A stretch of 36,686 nt of DNA. Origin: Archangium violaceum Cb vi76 (GTDB lineage Bacteria > Myxococcota > Myxococcia > Myxococcales > Myxococcaceae). The stretch spans positions 1 through 36,686 of the forward strand of contig NZ_JPMI01000043.1 in assembly GCF_000733295.1 (NCBI RefSeq), given 5' to 3'. Positions 7,502 to 15,002 of the stretch are shown one piece after another. The notes beneath the pieces are model-generated. The model saw only the letters and a program-made list of their open reading frames with translations. It searched no databases and was not told the DNA's origin. A program made the translations under genes and the position numbers. Positions within the stretch are counted from its first letter, which is position 1. The number at the start of each line of letters is the position of its first letter.

Positions 7502-8551
7502 ATGAAGCGCATGGACTTGAGGATGCTGGGGTTGTTCGTGCTGCTGGCGCTGCCGGTGGTGCAGGGGTGCGCGTGCCACTCGACGGAGGCCAACGAGGTG
7601 GGCGTGCTCACGAGGAAGTTCACGCTGATGGGCTCGCGGGGCGTGCAGCCGGAGACGTACGCGCCGGGCGCCACGTACTTCTTCTTCCCGCCGTTCTCCA
7701 CGGACTGGGACACCTTCGAGACGAAGCTGCAGAACCTGCGGATGCGGGCGAAGGGGGAGGGGGAGAAGGGCCGCACGGACGACATCGAGTTCAAGACGGT
7801 GGACGGCAACGACATCGCGGTGGACGTGACGGTGGCCTGGCGCATCGATCCCGCGAAGGCGCCGCACCTGATGCAGAAGGTGGGGCGCACGACGCTGGAC
7901 GTGGAGAGCCGGTTGGTGCGGCCGGCGACGCGGGCGCTGGTGCGTGACGCGCTGAACGTGCTGCGCTCGGAGGACTTCTACACGGCGGACAAGCGCTTCG
8001 CGGCGGCGGAGAGCGCGCGCAAGCTGCTGGAGGTGGCGCTCCAGCCCGAGGGCATCATCGTGGAGCAGGTGATTCTGCAGGAGCACCGCTTCAATCCCGA
8101 GTACGAGAAGGTGATCCGCGAGAAGAAGCTGGCCGAGCAGATGGCGGAGAAGCTGCGCTCGGAGGCGCAGGCGGCGGCGGAGGAGGCCAAGCGGAACCTG
8201 GAGTCGGCGAAGGGAACGGTGTCGCAGAAGATCGCCCAGGCGCAGGGAGAGCTGGAGCAGACGAAGCTGGCGGCGGACGCGGAGCTGGTGCGGGCCACCA
8301 ACGAGGCGACGGCGATCCTGAAGGAGGCGGAGGCGAAGTCGAAGGGTATCGCCAAGGAGAACGAGGCGATGGCGGGGGCGGGAGGCCGGACGATGGTGAA
8401 GCTGCGGATCGCCGAGGCGCTGATGGGCAAGCAGATCATCTTCATGCCCAGCGGGCGCAGCGGGGCCACGCTGCAGACGATGGACATGAATCAAATCCTC
8501 ACCCAGTACTCGGCGGCGAGGACCGCGCAGACGTCGAGCAACGGGCAGTGA
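7502..8551 (+). CDS. SPFH/band-7 protein with lipoprotein-type N-terminus
   Basis: 349 aa. The N-terminus is a signal sequence ending in VQGC (lipobox-like, Cys about 23), then an SPFH domain (about 30-215) and a long Ala/Glu/Lys coiled coil (about 215-300). Most SPFH proteins are anchored by a transmembrane helix, so a lipobox would place this one on the periplasmic face, opposite to or coaxial with its partner. ATG 7502 is preferred (GGGG 11 nt upstream); an in-frame GTG at 7493 overlaps the upstream stop. Last gene of the three-gene operon; a GGGAGAGGG hairpin lies 9 bp downstream. Confidence 0.87.
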   Translation: MKRMDLRMLGLFVLLALPVVQGCACHSTEANEVGVLTRKFTLMGSRGVQPETYAPGATYFFFPPFSTDWDTFETKLQNLRMRAKGEGEKGRTDDIEFKTVDGNDIAVDVTVAWRIDPAKAPHLMQKVGRTTLDVESRLVRPATRALVRDALNVLRSEDFYTADKRFAAAESARKLLEVALQPEGIIVEQVILQEHRFNPEYEKVIREKKLAEQMAEKLRSEAQAAAEEAKRNLESAKGTVSQKIAQAQGELEQTKLAADAELVRATNEATAILKEAEAKSKGIAKENEAMAGAGGRTMVKLRIAEALMGKQIIFMPSGRSGATLQTMDMNQILTQYSAARTAQTSSNGQ

Positions 8552-8559
8552 GCGAAACT

Positions 8560-8593
8560 CCCTCTCCCTCTGGGAGAGGGTTGGGGTGAGGGT
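8560..8593 (+). repeat. GGGAGAGGG dispersed repeat, copy 3 (terminator-like)
   Basis: Perfect hairpin: CCCTCTCCC, loop TCT, GGGAGAGGG (8560-8580), then TTGGGGTGAGGGT. Same family as 2549-2585 and 3028-3064 but diverged. Its position 8 bp after the SPFH operon stop suggests it ends that transcript. Confidence 0.75.
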
Positions 8594-8667
8594 CTTCCCC
8601 CTGGCCGAAGCCGTGACCATCCACTTTGTTGGTGTTCCACCATTCGGTGATACGTCCCGGCCCCAGC

Positions 8668-8686
8668 CGCATTCACAGTGAATGCG
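8668..8686. promoter_or_regulatory. Perfect 19-bp palindrome upstream of the RCC1 lipoprotein gene
   Basis: CGCATTCACAGTGAATGCG has 9-bp arms around a single A. It ends 8 nt before the GGGAG ribosome-binding site of the gene at 8707, so it lies in the leader or at the promoter and could be an operator or an RNA hairpin that controls translation. Confidence 0.45.
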
Positions 8687-8706
8687 CTAGGACCGGGAGT
8701 CACAGA

Positions 8707-9288
8707 ATGCAGGGAAGTCCTCGAGGATGGATGAGCAGGCTGTTGGGTGTATGGCTGGGGCTCTGGATGGTGGTGGGCTGTGGCCAGCCCGCGGCCGAGA
8801 CGGAAGCGCAGACCTCGCGCGCCTCGGCCCTCTGGGGTGTTCAGGCGAGAACCCGTATCGCCAGTGGCTCCAGCCATTCGCTGGTGGTGCGCTCGGACGG
8901 CACGGTGTGGGCCTGGGGCTCCAACTCCTATGGCCAGTTGGGGGATGGCACCCTGAGCCACCGCTCGTTGCCGGTGCAGGTGCAAGGCGTGAGCGGAGTG
9001 GTGGCCGTGGCCGCTGGCGCCTACCACTCGCTGGTGGTGCGCTCGGACGGCACGGTGTGGGCCTGGGGCTACAACACCTATGGCCAGTTGGGGGATGGCA
9101 CCACGAGCAACAGCACGGTCCCGGTGCGGGTGCAGGGAATGTACGCAGGGGGGGCCGTGGTCGCGGGCTTCGACCACTCGCTGGCGGTGCGCTCGGACGG
9201 CACGGTGTGGGCCTGGGGCGCCAACTACACCGGCCAGCTGGGGGATGGCACCACGAGCGACCGCACGCTGCCGGTGCGAGTGCAATGA
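8707..9288 (+). CDS. Short RCC1-repeat lipoprotein
   Basis: 193 aa. The signal peptide ends in VVGC, so this is a predicted lipoprotein. Three RCC1-like (regulator of chromosome condensation) blades follow, each with the core SDGTVWAWG...GQLGDGT. A full RCC1 propeller has seven blades, and myxobacterial members I know of are usually longer, so this copy is short: either a contracted form or one that needs a partner or multimer to close the propeller. The repeats are nearly identical in DNA (period 150 bp). ATG 8707 has GGGAG 7 nt upstream. Role unknown; such proteins are usually surface or secreted binding proteins. Confidence 0.8.
   Translation: MQGSPRGWMSRLLGVWLGLWMVVGCGQPAAETEAQTSRASALWGVQARTRIASGSSHSLVVRSDGTVWAWGSNSYGQLGDGTLSHRSLPVQVQGVSGVVAVAAGAYHSLVVRSDGTVWAWGYNTYGQLGDGTTSNSTVPVRVQGMYAGGAVVAGFDHSLAVRSDGTVWAWGANYTGQLGDGTTSDRTLPVRVQ
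8881..9252 (+). repeat. 150-bp tandem repeats inside the RCC1 gene
   Basis: Units begin at 8881, 9031 and 9181. Over the first 72 bases, units 1 and 2 differ at only 2 positions and unit 3 differs more. Such similarity allows gain or loss of blades by recombination. Confidence 0.85.
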
Positions 9289-9346
9289 GCCAAGCCAGAG
9301 GAAGAAAGTCCTTTCAGGGGTGCTCTCGCCGGAATGCATGGGGCAT

Positions 9347-9411
9347 CTTCCGGCCGCGCGGCGTACCAACTGGTCCGACAATCGGACCAGTTGCTCTCCA
9401 TCGTGACCGGA
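9347..9411. repeat. 65-bp palindromic dispersed repeat, copy 1
   Basis: Contains a perfect dyad at 9368-9392: AACTGGTCCGA, CAA, TCGGACCAGTT. 59 of its 65 bases match 27436-27500 in the same orientation. Lies between the convergent RCC1 and MCE genes, so it may act as a terminator in both directions. Confidence 0.85.
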
Positions 9412-9470
9412 GCCTCCCCCTGACAGGACTTCCTCCTCCTGGCTTGGAACGGCCGAGGCATTGCAAGACA

Positions 9471-9492
9471 CCTGACATCAACGGTGGTCAGG
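9471..9492. repeat. Inverted repeat CCTGAC/GTCAGG
   Basis: Six-base arms with a 10-nt spacer in the convergent intergenic stretch 9412-9570, which otherwise holds no gene I can support. Confidence 0.25.
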
Positions 9493-9539
9493 CAACGGCT
9501 GGAAGAGTCCCTTCCATGTGCATGTTCTCCCATGCCCGA

Positions 9540-9553
9540 CGGCGGAGCCGCCG
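9540..9553 (-). terminator. Possible hairpin after the MCE gene
   Basis: CGGCGG-AG-CCGCCG, best read as a 5-bp stem with a 4-nt loop, 18 nt beyond the MCE stop codon on the minus strand. No U-run. Confidence 0.3.
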
Positions 9554-9570
9554 ACGGTACGCCTCGCGCC

Positions 9571-10587
9571 TCATTCCTTCCAGAGCATCTTCCACGGGTG
9601 CTTGCGCAGATCGGACAGCAGGGTCTTGAGGTCGTCGTACACCTGCTTGTCCTTCTGCAAAGCACCCACCGTGCCCTCTCCGGCTTCGATGCGCGCGAGC
9701 AGCCGGTCCGCTTTCGCGGCCATCTGATCGAGCTTCTCGCCCGCCGCCGTATAGCGCTCCAGCGCCAGCTTCAGCCGCTCGCCATCCTTCGCGTCGAGCC
9801 CGCCCGTCACCATCGACAGCCCGTTGAGTGTCTTCGCCGCCGAGCCGGAGAGGCCGGGCAGCTCGCGCTTCATCAGCGCCGCCGTCTCCGCCGCGTCGCC
9901 CAGCAGCCGGGCCCCCGTGCCTCCGGGCTGCATGGCCTCCCGAGTCACCTTGGCCAACATCCGCAGGTCCTTGGCCGCCGCGGTCAGATCGCCCGTCAGG
10001 CTCTTCAGGTCGCCCCGGTTGTCGCTCAGCACGCCAGCCAATGTGCCTGTCAGCCGGGACAGGTTGGTGGCCAGGTTGCGCATCCCCTCTGGATCCTCCG
10101 CGAGCGCGCCGCTCGCCACGTCCAGGAAGGCCGAGAGCTGCTGGGCCACCAGATCCAACCGCGGCGCGTCCGTGCCCCGCAGCGAGCCTCCGGAGGCGGG
10201 CAGGGGAGGGGAGGACGCGGAGCCCGGGTTGAGCTCCAGGTACGGCTCGCCCAGCGGCCCCACCGTGGCCACCGTCACCCGCGTGTCCTCCCGTAGCGCC
10301 ACCATCGCCTCGGGCTTCACGGAAAGCCCCATCCGCACCGGCAGCGGCCGGCCCTGCGTGTCCCTCCGGTCCGGCTCCAGGTGGATCTCCTCCACGCGGC
10401 CCACCACCACGCCGCCCAGCTTCACCGGCGCGCCCTTCACCACGTTGCCCGTGTGGCTGAAGTCCACCGAGAGCACCGTATCGCGGCCCATCGTCAGCTC
10501 GCCCATCAGCCACAGCAGCCCGAGCACGCCCACCAGCGCCGCCAGCACCAGCGCGCCCACCTTCATCTCCAAGCGACGCTCATCCAT
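9571..10587 (-). CDS. MCE-domain lipid-transport protein (MlaD-like)
   Basis: 338 aa. One N-terminal transmembrane helix (about 8-30) anchors an MCE domain (about 38-115; includes VKLGGVVVGRVEEI), followed by a long helical region (about 140-335). MCE proteins form hexameric rings or tubes that shuttle phospholipids between inner and outer membrane. The C-terminal helical part is longer than in E. coli MlaD and could form a needle-like extension. Last gene of a permease-ATPase-MCE operon; its start overlaps the ATPase stop by 8 bp. Confidence 0.9.
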   Translation of the reverse strand: MDERRLEMKVGALVLAALVGVLGLLWLMGELTMGRDTVLSVDFSHTGNVVKGAPVKLGGVVVGRVEEIHLEPDRRDTQGRPLPVRMGLSVKPEAMVALREDTRVTVATVGPLGEPYLELNPGSASSPPLPASGGSLRGTDAPRLDLVAQQLSAFLDVASGALAEDPEGMRNLATNLSRLTGTLAGVLSDNRGDLKSLTGDLTAAAKDLRMLAKVTREAMQPGGTGARLLGDAAETAALMKRELPGLSGSAAKTLNGLSMVTGGLDAKDGERLKLALERYTAAGEKLDQMAAKADRLLARIEAGEGTVGALQKDKQVYDDLKTLLSDLRKHPWKMLWKE

Positions 10588-11302
10588 CCGATGCGCTCTC
10601 CAGGAAGGGCGCCGTCAGGGCCCTCAGCTCCGGCTCCGAGGATGCCAGGAACGCCTCCGGCGTGCCCAGGAAGGCGCAGCGGCCCCCGCCCACCACCAGC
10701 ACCCGGTCCGCCAGCGTCCTCAGCAGGCGGTAGTCATGGGACACCACCAGCGCGCCCAGCCCTCGCGCCTTCACCGAGGCGAGCACCTCCTCCACCTGCG
10801 TCGCCGCCCTCCGGTCCAGTCCCGTGGTGGGCTCGTCCAGCAGCAGGTACTCCGGCCGCAGCGCCAGTGCCCGGGCGATGGCCGCCCGCTTCTTCGCCCC
10901 GGGCCCCAGCTCCGTGGGCAGCCGGTCCGCCGCCGCTTCCAGCCCCACCCGGGCCAGCGCCTCGTGCACGGCCTCCGAGGAGAGGCCCGGAGCCGCCAGG
11001 GCCACGTTCTCGCGCAGCGTCCGCCAGTCCAGCAGCGCCGGGCCCTGCACCAGGTACGGCGCCCGCTGGCGCAGGGCCCGCAGGGCGCGCTCGGGCATCG
11101 TGTCCACCCGCTCGCCGAGCAGTTCCACCTGGCCCGAGTCTGGCTTCAGCAGCCCCACCGCCAGCCGGCACAGCACGCTCTTGCCCGCGCCGCTCGCGCC
11201 GGCCACGAAGGTCAGCTCCCGCGTGGACAGCTCCGCGCTCAGCCCCGCCAGCACCCTCCGGCCGGACTCGAACGTCACCCCCACGTCGGAGAAGCGCAGC
11301 AT
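10580..11302 (-). CDS. ABC transporter ATPase (MlaF-like)
   Basis: 240 aa. Nucleotide-binding subunit of the Mla-type lipid transporter. Walker A GASGAGKS (about 36-43), Walker B YLLLDEP with the catalytic Glu present, D-loop GLD and switch His (VVSHDY). The signature motif is odd: LGPGAKKRA where LSGGxxxR is normal, so Ser and the first Gly are replaced. This may alter ATP hydrolysis. Sits between the permease (6-bp gap) and the MCE gene (8-bp overlap). Confidence 0.9.
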   Translation of the reverse strand: MLRFSDVGVTFESGRRVLAGLSAELSTRELTFVAGASGAGKSVLCRLAVGLLKPDSGQVELLGERVDTMPERALRALRQRAPYLVQGPALLDWRTLRENVALAAPGLSSEAVHEALARVGLEAAADRLPTELGPGAKKRAAIARALALRPEYLLLDEPTTGLDRRAATQVEEVLASVKARGLGALVVSHDYRLLRTLADRVLVVGGGRCAFLGTPEAFLASSEPELRALTAPFLESASDG

Positions 11303-11308
11303 TCCCGC

Positions 11309-12052
11309 TCACACCCCCAGCGCCTGGAAGCCGAGCGCCACCACGAAGGCGATCAGCAGGCAGCCGAAGCACGCGGCCACCACCCCGCGCGTGGTGGCCT
11401 CACCCACCGCCTCGGCGCCTCCGCGCGCGGACAGGCCCGCCACCGCCGCCGCCAGGGGAATGTAGAGGCCGCAGCCCGCCCCCTTCGTCAGCCCCGCCAG
11501 CACGTCCCACCCGTCCACGAACCGCGCGTCCATGAAGGCCGTCCCGTCCACCCCGAAGGCCCAGCTCGCCGTGGCCACCGCGGACAGCGTCGCCGCCATC
11601 GTCCCCACGATGCACAGCAGGGGCACCCCCACCAGTCCCGCCACCACCCTCGGCGCCACCAGGTCCGCGTACGGGTCTCCCGCCGACATCTCCAGCGCCT
11701 CCACCTGCTCGTTGACGCTCATGGTGGACAGCTCCGCGCTGTGGCTCGCCCCGCCGCGCGCCGCCGCCAGCAGCGCCGATACCACCGGGCCGAACTCGCG
11801 CACCAGCAGCTCGAAGTAGGGCGGACCCACCACTGGCAGGTTCCCCGTCACCTTGCGCGCCTGGCTGTCCGCGAACGTCACCAGCACCGCCCCGAAGAAG
11901 GCCATCCCCGACATCACCAGCCACGTGCTGCGCGAGCCCGTCTCGTACAACTGGTGCAGGCACTCGCGCCAGGACAGGCCATGGCGCACGCTCGCCCGCA
12001 CCGTGCGCGCGAGCATCAAGGCCGGGGCTCCGATGAAGGCCAGGGGGTTCAT
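11309..12052 (-). CDS. ABC transporter permease (MlaE-like)
   Basis: 247 aa from ATG 12052. Inner-membrane permease with several hydrophobic segments and the conserved cytoplasmic motif SAELSTMSVNEQVEALEMSAGDPYADLVAPRVVA (paraphrase: the ELxTM-xVxEQxxAL...P-x-LVxPRVxA pattern of MlaE proteins, about 105-140). First gene of the permease-ATPase-MCE operon. An upstream ATG at 12097 would add 15 basic residues (RARARLVASGR) and give a length closer to E. coli MlaE; ATG 12052 has GGGGC upstream, so the start is undecided. Divergent from the DUF2381 gene across about 220 bp in which I see no further gene. Confidence 0.88.
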   Translation of the reverse strand: MNPLAFIGAPALMLARTVRASVRHGLSWRECLHQLYETGSRSTWLVMSGMAFFGAVLVTFADSQARKVTGNLPVVGPPYFELLVREFGPVVSALLAAARGGASHSAELSTMSVNEQVEALEMSAGDPYADLVAPRVVAGLVGVPLLCIVGTMAATLSAVATASWAFGVDGTAFMDARFVDGWDVLAGLTKGAGCGLYIPLAAAVAGLSARGGAEAVGEATTRGVVAACFGCLLIAFVVALGFQALGV

Positions 12053-12276
12053 GAGGCGCCCCGATGCTACCAGCCGTGCGCGGGCCCTCGGGAACATTGT
12101 GCCAACGGGTCTCCCCGGGCAGGACGGAGGAGGTGCAACCGAGTCCCTCCGGGCGCGGACTCGAGGAGGCGCACCATGTCCGAAGTCACCTGGACCGGCA
12201 TGACGGGCCGAGTCACTTTGTGCTTGCCCGGGTGCGTCTGCCTCCATAGCGTCGGCGGACTGTCGGAGGCTCTCGC

Positions 12277-13116
12277 GTGCGCCCTGGTCCCTGGTTCTTC
12301 CTGCTGGCCCTGCTGCTTTCCGCTCCGGCCTCCGCCCGGGAGCGTCAGGAGGCGAGCGTCTTCCGCCAGCGCACCCTCCTCGTGTCCTCCCAGCCCGACG
12401 GCGTACCGCCTCTCGAACTGCACGTCGCGGCCGGTACCGCCACCCTGGTGGAGTCCGACGTGCCCCTCGGGCCCCTGTCGTTCCAGGACGTGCGAGGACG
12501 CATCCAACTCGTCCCCATCGACGACCACCGGCTGGTGCTCGTCCCCTCGGAGGATCTCACCCAGGGCGAGCGCCTCCCGTTCGTCGTGGGTGCCACCCCT
12601 CGGGCCGGGCCGCTGCGCTTCTCCCTCGTCACCCGGCGCGATGAGGTGGACACCTCCGTGCTCCTGGTGCGTGCCTCGCCCGCTGCCGCCGACGAGGACG
12701 CCGCCAGGGCCCTGGTTCTTCAGTTGCTCAGCGCTCCAGAAGCGCGTGCCACGTTCGCCGTCCCGCAGGAGATAGGGAAGCTCGCCGGGCCGGAGTCTCG
12801 TGTTCGGCTCGTATCCCTCCTCCGGCTCGGACAGCGCCTCTTCGTCACCCTGGCTGTCGGGACCTTGCAACCAGGCCTCCGGCCCTGGAGGCCGAGGCAG
12901 CTCCGGCTCCGGGCCACGATCGGCAGGGGCCCCTCTTTCGTGGAGTGGCCCGTGCCCTTCTTGTCCGGCCCTCTGGAAAAAAAGAAACAGCAGTTCCATG
13001 TGCTCACCGCGCTGCTTCCCGAGGGGACCACCCGGCTGGAAGTGGCCCTGGACGGGGAGCACGTACCCGGGGCTTTTCATGTCCTACCGCTGGAAGCGGC
13101 GGTGGAACTGCCATGA
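12277..13116 (+). CDS. DUF2381 (TIGR02268) family exported protein, cassette A
   Basis: 279 aa. Type I signal peptide (about 1-20, ending APASA) followed by a beta-rich domain with the family pattern: LVPIDDHRLVLVPSEDL, then LRFSLVTR and, near the C-terminus, LEVALDG strands. This is a family described as paralogous in Myxococcus xanthus with no known function. GTG 12277 has GGAGG 7 nt upstream. Its stop overlaps the start of a transmembrane Ser/Thr kinase (ATGA at 13113-13116), so the two are coupled; as an exported protein it could bind the kinase's extracytoplasmic tail (inference). Compare the second pair at 31066-33688. Confidence 0.82.
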   Translation: MRPGPWFFLLALLLSAPASARERQEASVFRQRTLLVSSQPDGVPPLELHVAAGTATLVESDVPLGPLSFQDVRGRIQLVPIDDHRLVLVPSEDLTQGERLPFVVGATPRAGPLRFSLVTRRDEVDTSVLLVRASPAAADEDAARALVLQLLSAPEARATFAVPQEIGKLAGPESRVRLVSLLRLGQRLFVTLAVGTLQPGLRPWRPRQLRLRATIGRGPSFVEWPVPFLSGPLEKKKQQFHVLTALLPEGTTRLEVALDGEHVPGAFHVLPLEAAVELP

Positions 13117-14939
13117 GAAAGCCGCTGCACCCCAATCAACTCCGCGCCCGGCAGCGCATCCGGGACTTCCGCGTGGTACGTCGGCTGGGAGTGGGCGGCT
13201 TCGCCTTCGTCTTCCTCCTGGAGCGCGGCGGACACCTCTATTCGTGCAAGATGGCGGTCCGGCCCGCCTCTCCGGATGACGAGGATCAGGTGGATGCCTG
13301 GATGCGCCGCGAGGTGTCGTCTCTGGAGTTGCTCGAGCACCCCGGCCTGCTGCCGGTGCTGGAATGGGGCCGCTGGCCCGATGCGGAGACGGGCTACGTC
13401 TACTTCGTCACGCCCTATGTGCCAGGATGCACCTTCCACGTGTGGCGCTGGCGCCAGCATGCCTCGCTCCATCGCACGATCGAGGTTCTCTGCGAGGCGC
13501 TGAAACCCCTGGAGTTCATGCACGAGCGCGGCCTGTGTCACCGCGATCTCAAGGCCGACAACCTCCTGGTCAGGGATGGGGACGACAAGCCCTTCCTCAT
13601 CGATCTGGGCGCGGTGCACCTGCCGTTCGCGAGCACCCTGACGGATGGGGTGGCGCCGGGAACGCTCTACTGCCAGCCCCCCGAGGTCATGGCCTTCCTC
13701 GTGGAAGAAGCCCATCGGAAGGGCTCCCGCATGAAGGCCCATCCTTCCGCCGACCTCTACATGCTGGGCGTGCTGCTGTACGAGATTCTCACCGGGTGTC
13801 ATCCCTTCGGTCCCAGGCTGCCCCTGGAGAAGTTGCTGGTGGCCATCGCCTCGGGGCCGCCGGACCCCCGAGAGCTCGTCCCCGAGGCTCCCGCGTCCCT
13901 GTGCGACCTGACGATGCGGTTGTTGGCTCGGGCTCCCGAGCGGCGCCCCGCGAGTGTCCGGGCCGTCCGTGAGGAATTGGAGCGGCTACGGGAGGAGGAG
14001 GGGAACACCGCCGCCTGGCAGGTGGCCCCATCGCTCCCGGAGCGCGAGCGGATACGAGAGCGGTTTCCCGGTGTCGATGTGGTGGAAATCGGTGACGGGG
14101 AACTCGTGGAGCCGGCTCCGCCTCCGTCTCCCCAGGCGGGTCCTTCCAGGCGCGCGGGGTGGGGCCGCGGCTGGGCGAGGGGCCTCGCCGGGGTGGTCCT
14201 TGGCGCAGCGCTTCTCGGGCTAGGGTGGATGCTCTTCCACGCTGAGCCCGGTGTGCCGGACTGCCCGGCACCTTCCGAGAAAGGAACCCACCCCGTGTCC
14301 TCTGTCTCCCATGACGATACCCGTGCCGTCTGTCCCTCACCGCAGGTGCCTTCACGTCTGTGCGTCCTGCTCACGAGCGTGGTGAGTGCTTCGGTCGCGC
14401 AGCTCGCCGGGTGTGCCACCGCTCCCGTGCGGCCCGATCCCGTCGGCTATCTCGACCGATGCCCCGCCGAGGCGCGCGCCACTCCCGTCAAGCTGGGCAT
14501 CGATCCCGGGGAGCACCCCACCTTCATCGAGACCGGCCTCGCGCCGGCATCGAACGACCCTGAACATCCCACCCGCAACGTCAAGCCCGGCCCCATCAGT
14601 GCCACCATGTTCGTCGATGTGAATGGAGTGGAGCAGGACTACCAGGTGTCCGGTGAGGCGATGACGACGTTCAAGCGCGTCTACATCCAGCTCGACACCC
14701 TCCACCTGCCGGATGGCTCCACGCTGCCCATCTGCGGGGTGGCCACGGATGGCCTGCACCAGTACGGCATCCCGACGTGGAACTTCATTCCATTCGAGGG
14801 TGCCCGGGTGGATCCGGATCGGGTGGATACCAGCCCGGGTGCCGTCATCATCAACGACCCGCGCTTCGAGACGGTCCTCCAGGGCCCCGAGGGCTACCGC
14901 GTCCCTCGTATCGTCCTGGCTCCGCCCGAGTACCGCTGA
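13113..14939 (+). CDS. Transmembrane Ser/Thr protein kinase with lipoprotein-like tail, cassette A
   Basis: 608 aa. Hanks-type kinase domain about 20-290: glycine loop LGVGGFAFV, Lys46, catalytic HRDLKADN (Asp145), DLG in place of DFG (Asp164), GTLYCQPPEV. A juxtamembrane segment leads to a TM helix about 354-374. After a Pro/Ser-rich linker comes a second hydrophobic stretch (about 416-434) ending in LAGC, which looks exactly like a lipoprotein signal, then an extracytoplasmic-type domain of about 170 residues (CPAEARATPVKLGIDPGEHP...). An in-frame GTG at 14295 with AAGGA 9 nt upstream could start a separate lipoprotein. Preceded by, and overlapping, the DUF2381 gene. Confidence 0.9.
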   Translation: MRKPLHPNQLRARQRIRDFRVVRRLGVGGFAFVFLLERGGHLYSCKMAVRPASPDDEDQVDAWMRREVSSLELLEHPGLLPVLEWGRWPDAETGYVYFVTPYVPGCTFHVWRWRQHASLHRTIEVLCEALKPLEFMHERGLCHRDLKADNLLVRDGDDKPFLIDLGAVHLPFASTLTDGVAPGTLYCQPPEVMAFLVEEAHRKGSRMKAHPSADLYMLGVLLYEILTGCHPFGPRLPLEKLLVAIASGPPDPRELVPEAPASLCDLTMRLLARAPERRPASVRAVREELERLREEEGNTAAWQVAPSLPERERIRERFPGVDVVEIGDGELVEPAPPPSPQAGPSRRAGWGRGWARGLAGVVLGAALLGLGWMLFHAEPGVPDCPAPSEKGTHPVSSVSHDDTRAVCPSPQVPSRLCVLLTSVVSASVAQLAGCATAPVRPDPVGYLDRCPAEARATPVKLGIDPGEHPTFIETGLAPASNDPEHPTRNVKPGPISATMFVDVNGVEQDYQVSGEAMTTFKRVYIQLDTLHLPDGSTLPICGVATDGLHQYGIPTWNFIPFEGARVDPDRVDTSPGAVIINDPRFETVLQGPEGYRVPRIVLAPPEYR

Positions 14940-15002
14940 GTCTCTCCAGCCGCCAGTCCCAGCGGGCAGCCCTCTGTCCGACCTGGCCTGTAGACTCCAC
15001 TC

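Noticed and set aside
9412-9570. Possible small gene between the repeat and the MCE gene
   Set aside because: Frames here are short, low-complexity or continue the phantom translation of the repeat; only weak inverted repeats are present.
12081-12099. TTGGCAC sequence upstream of the first MlaE gene on the minus strand
   Set aside because: The -24 half is good but the -12 position reads CC rather than GC, so it fails the sigma54 pattern.
9824-12775. Plus-strand open frame of about 980 codons across the Mla operon
   Set aside because: Antisense shadow: low-complexity Arg/Pro/Ser sequence with no motif, opposite three well-supported genes.
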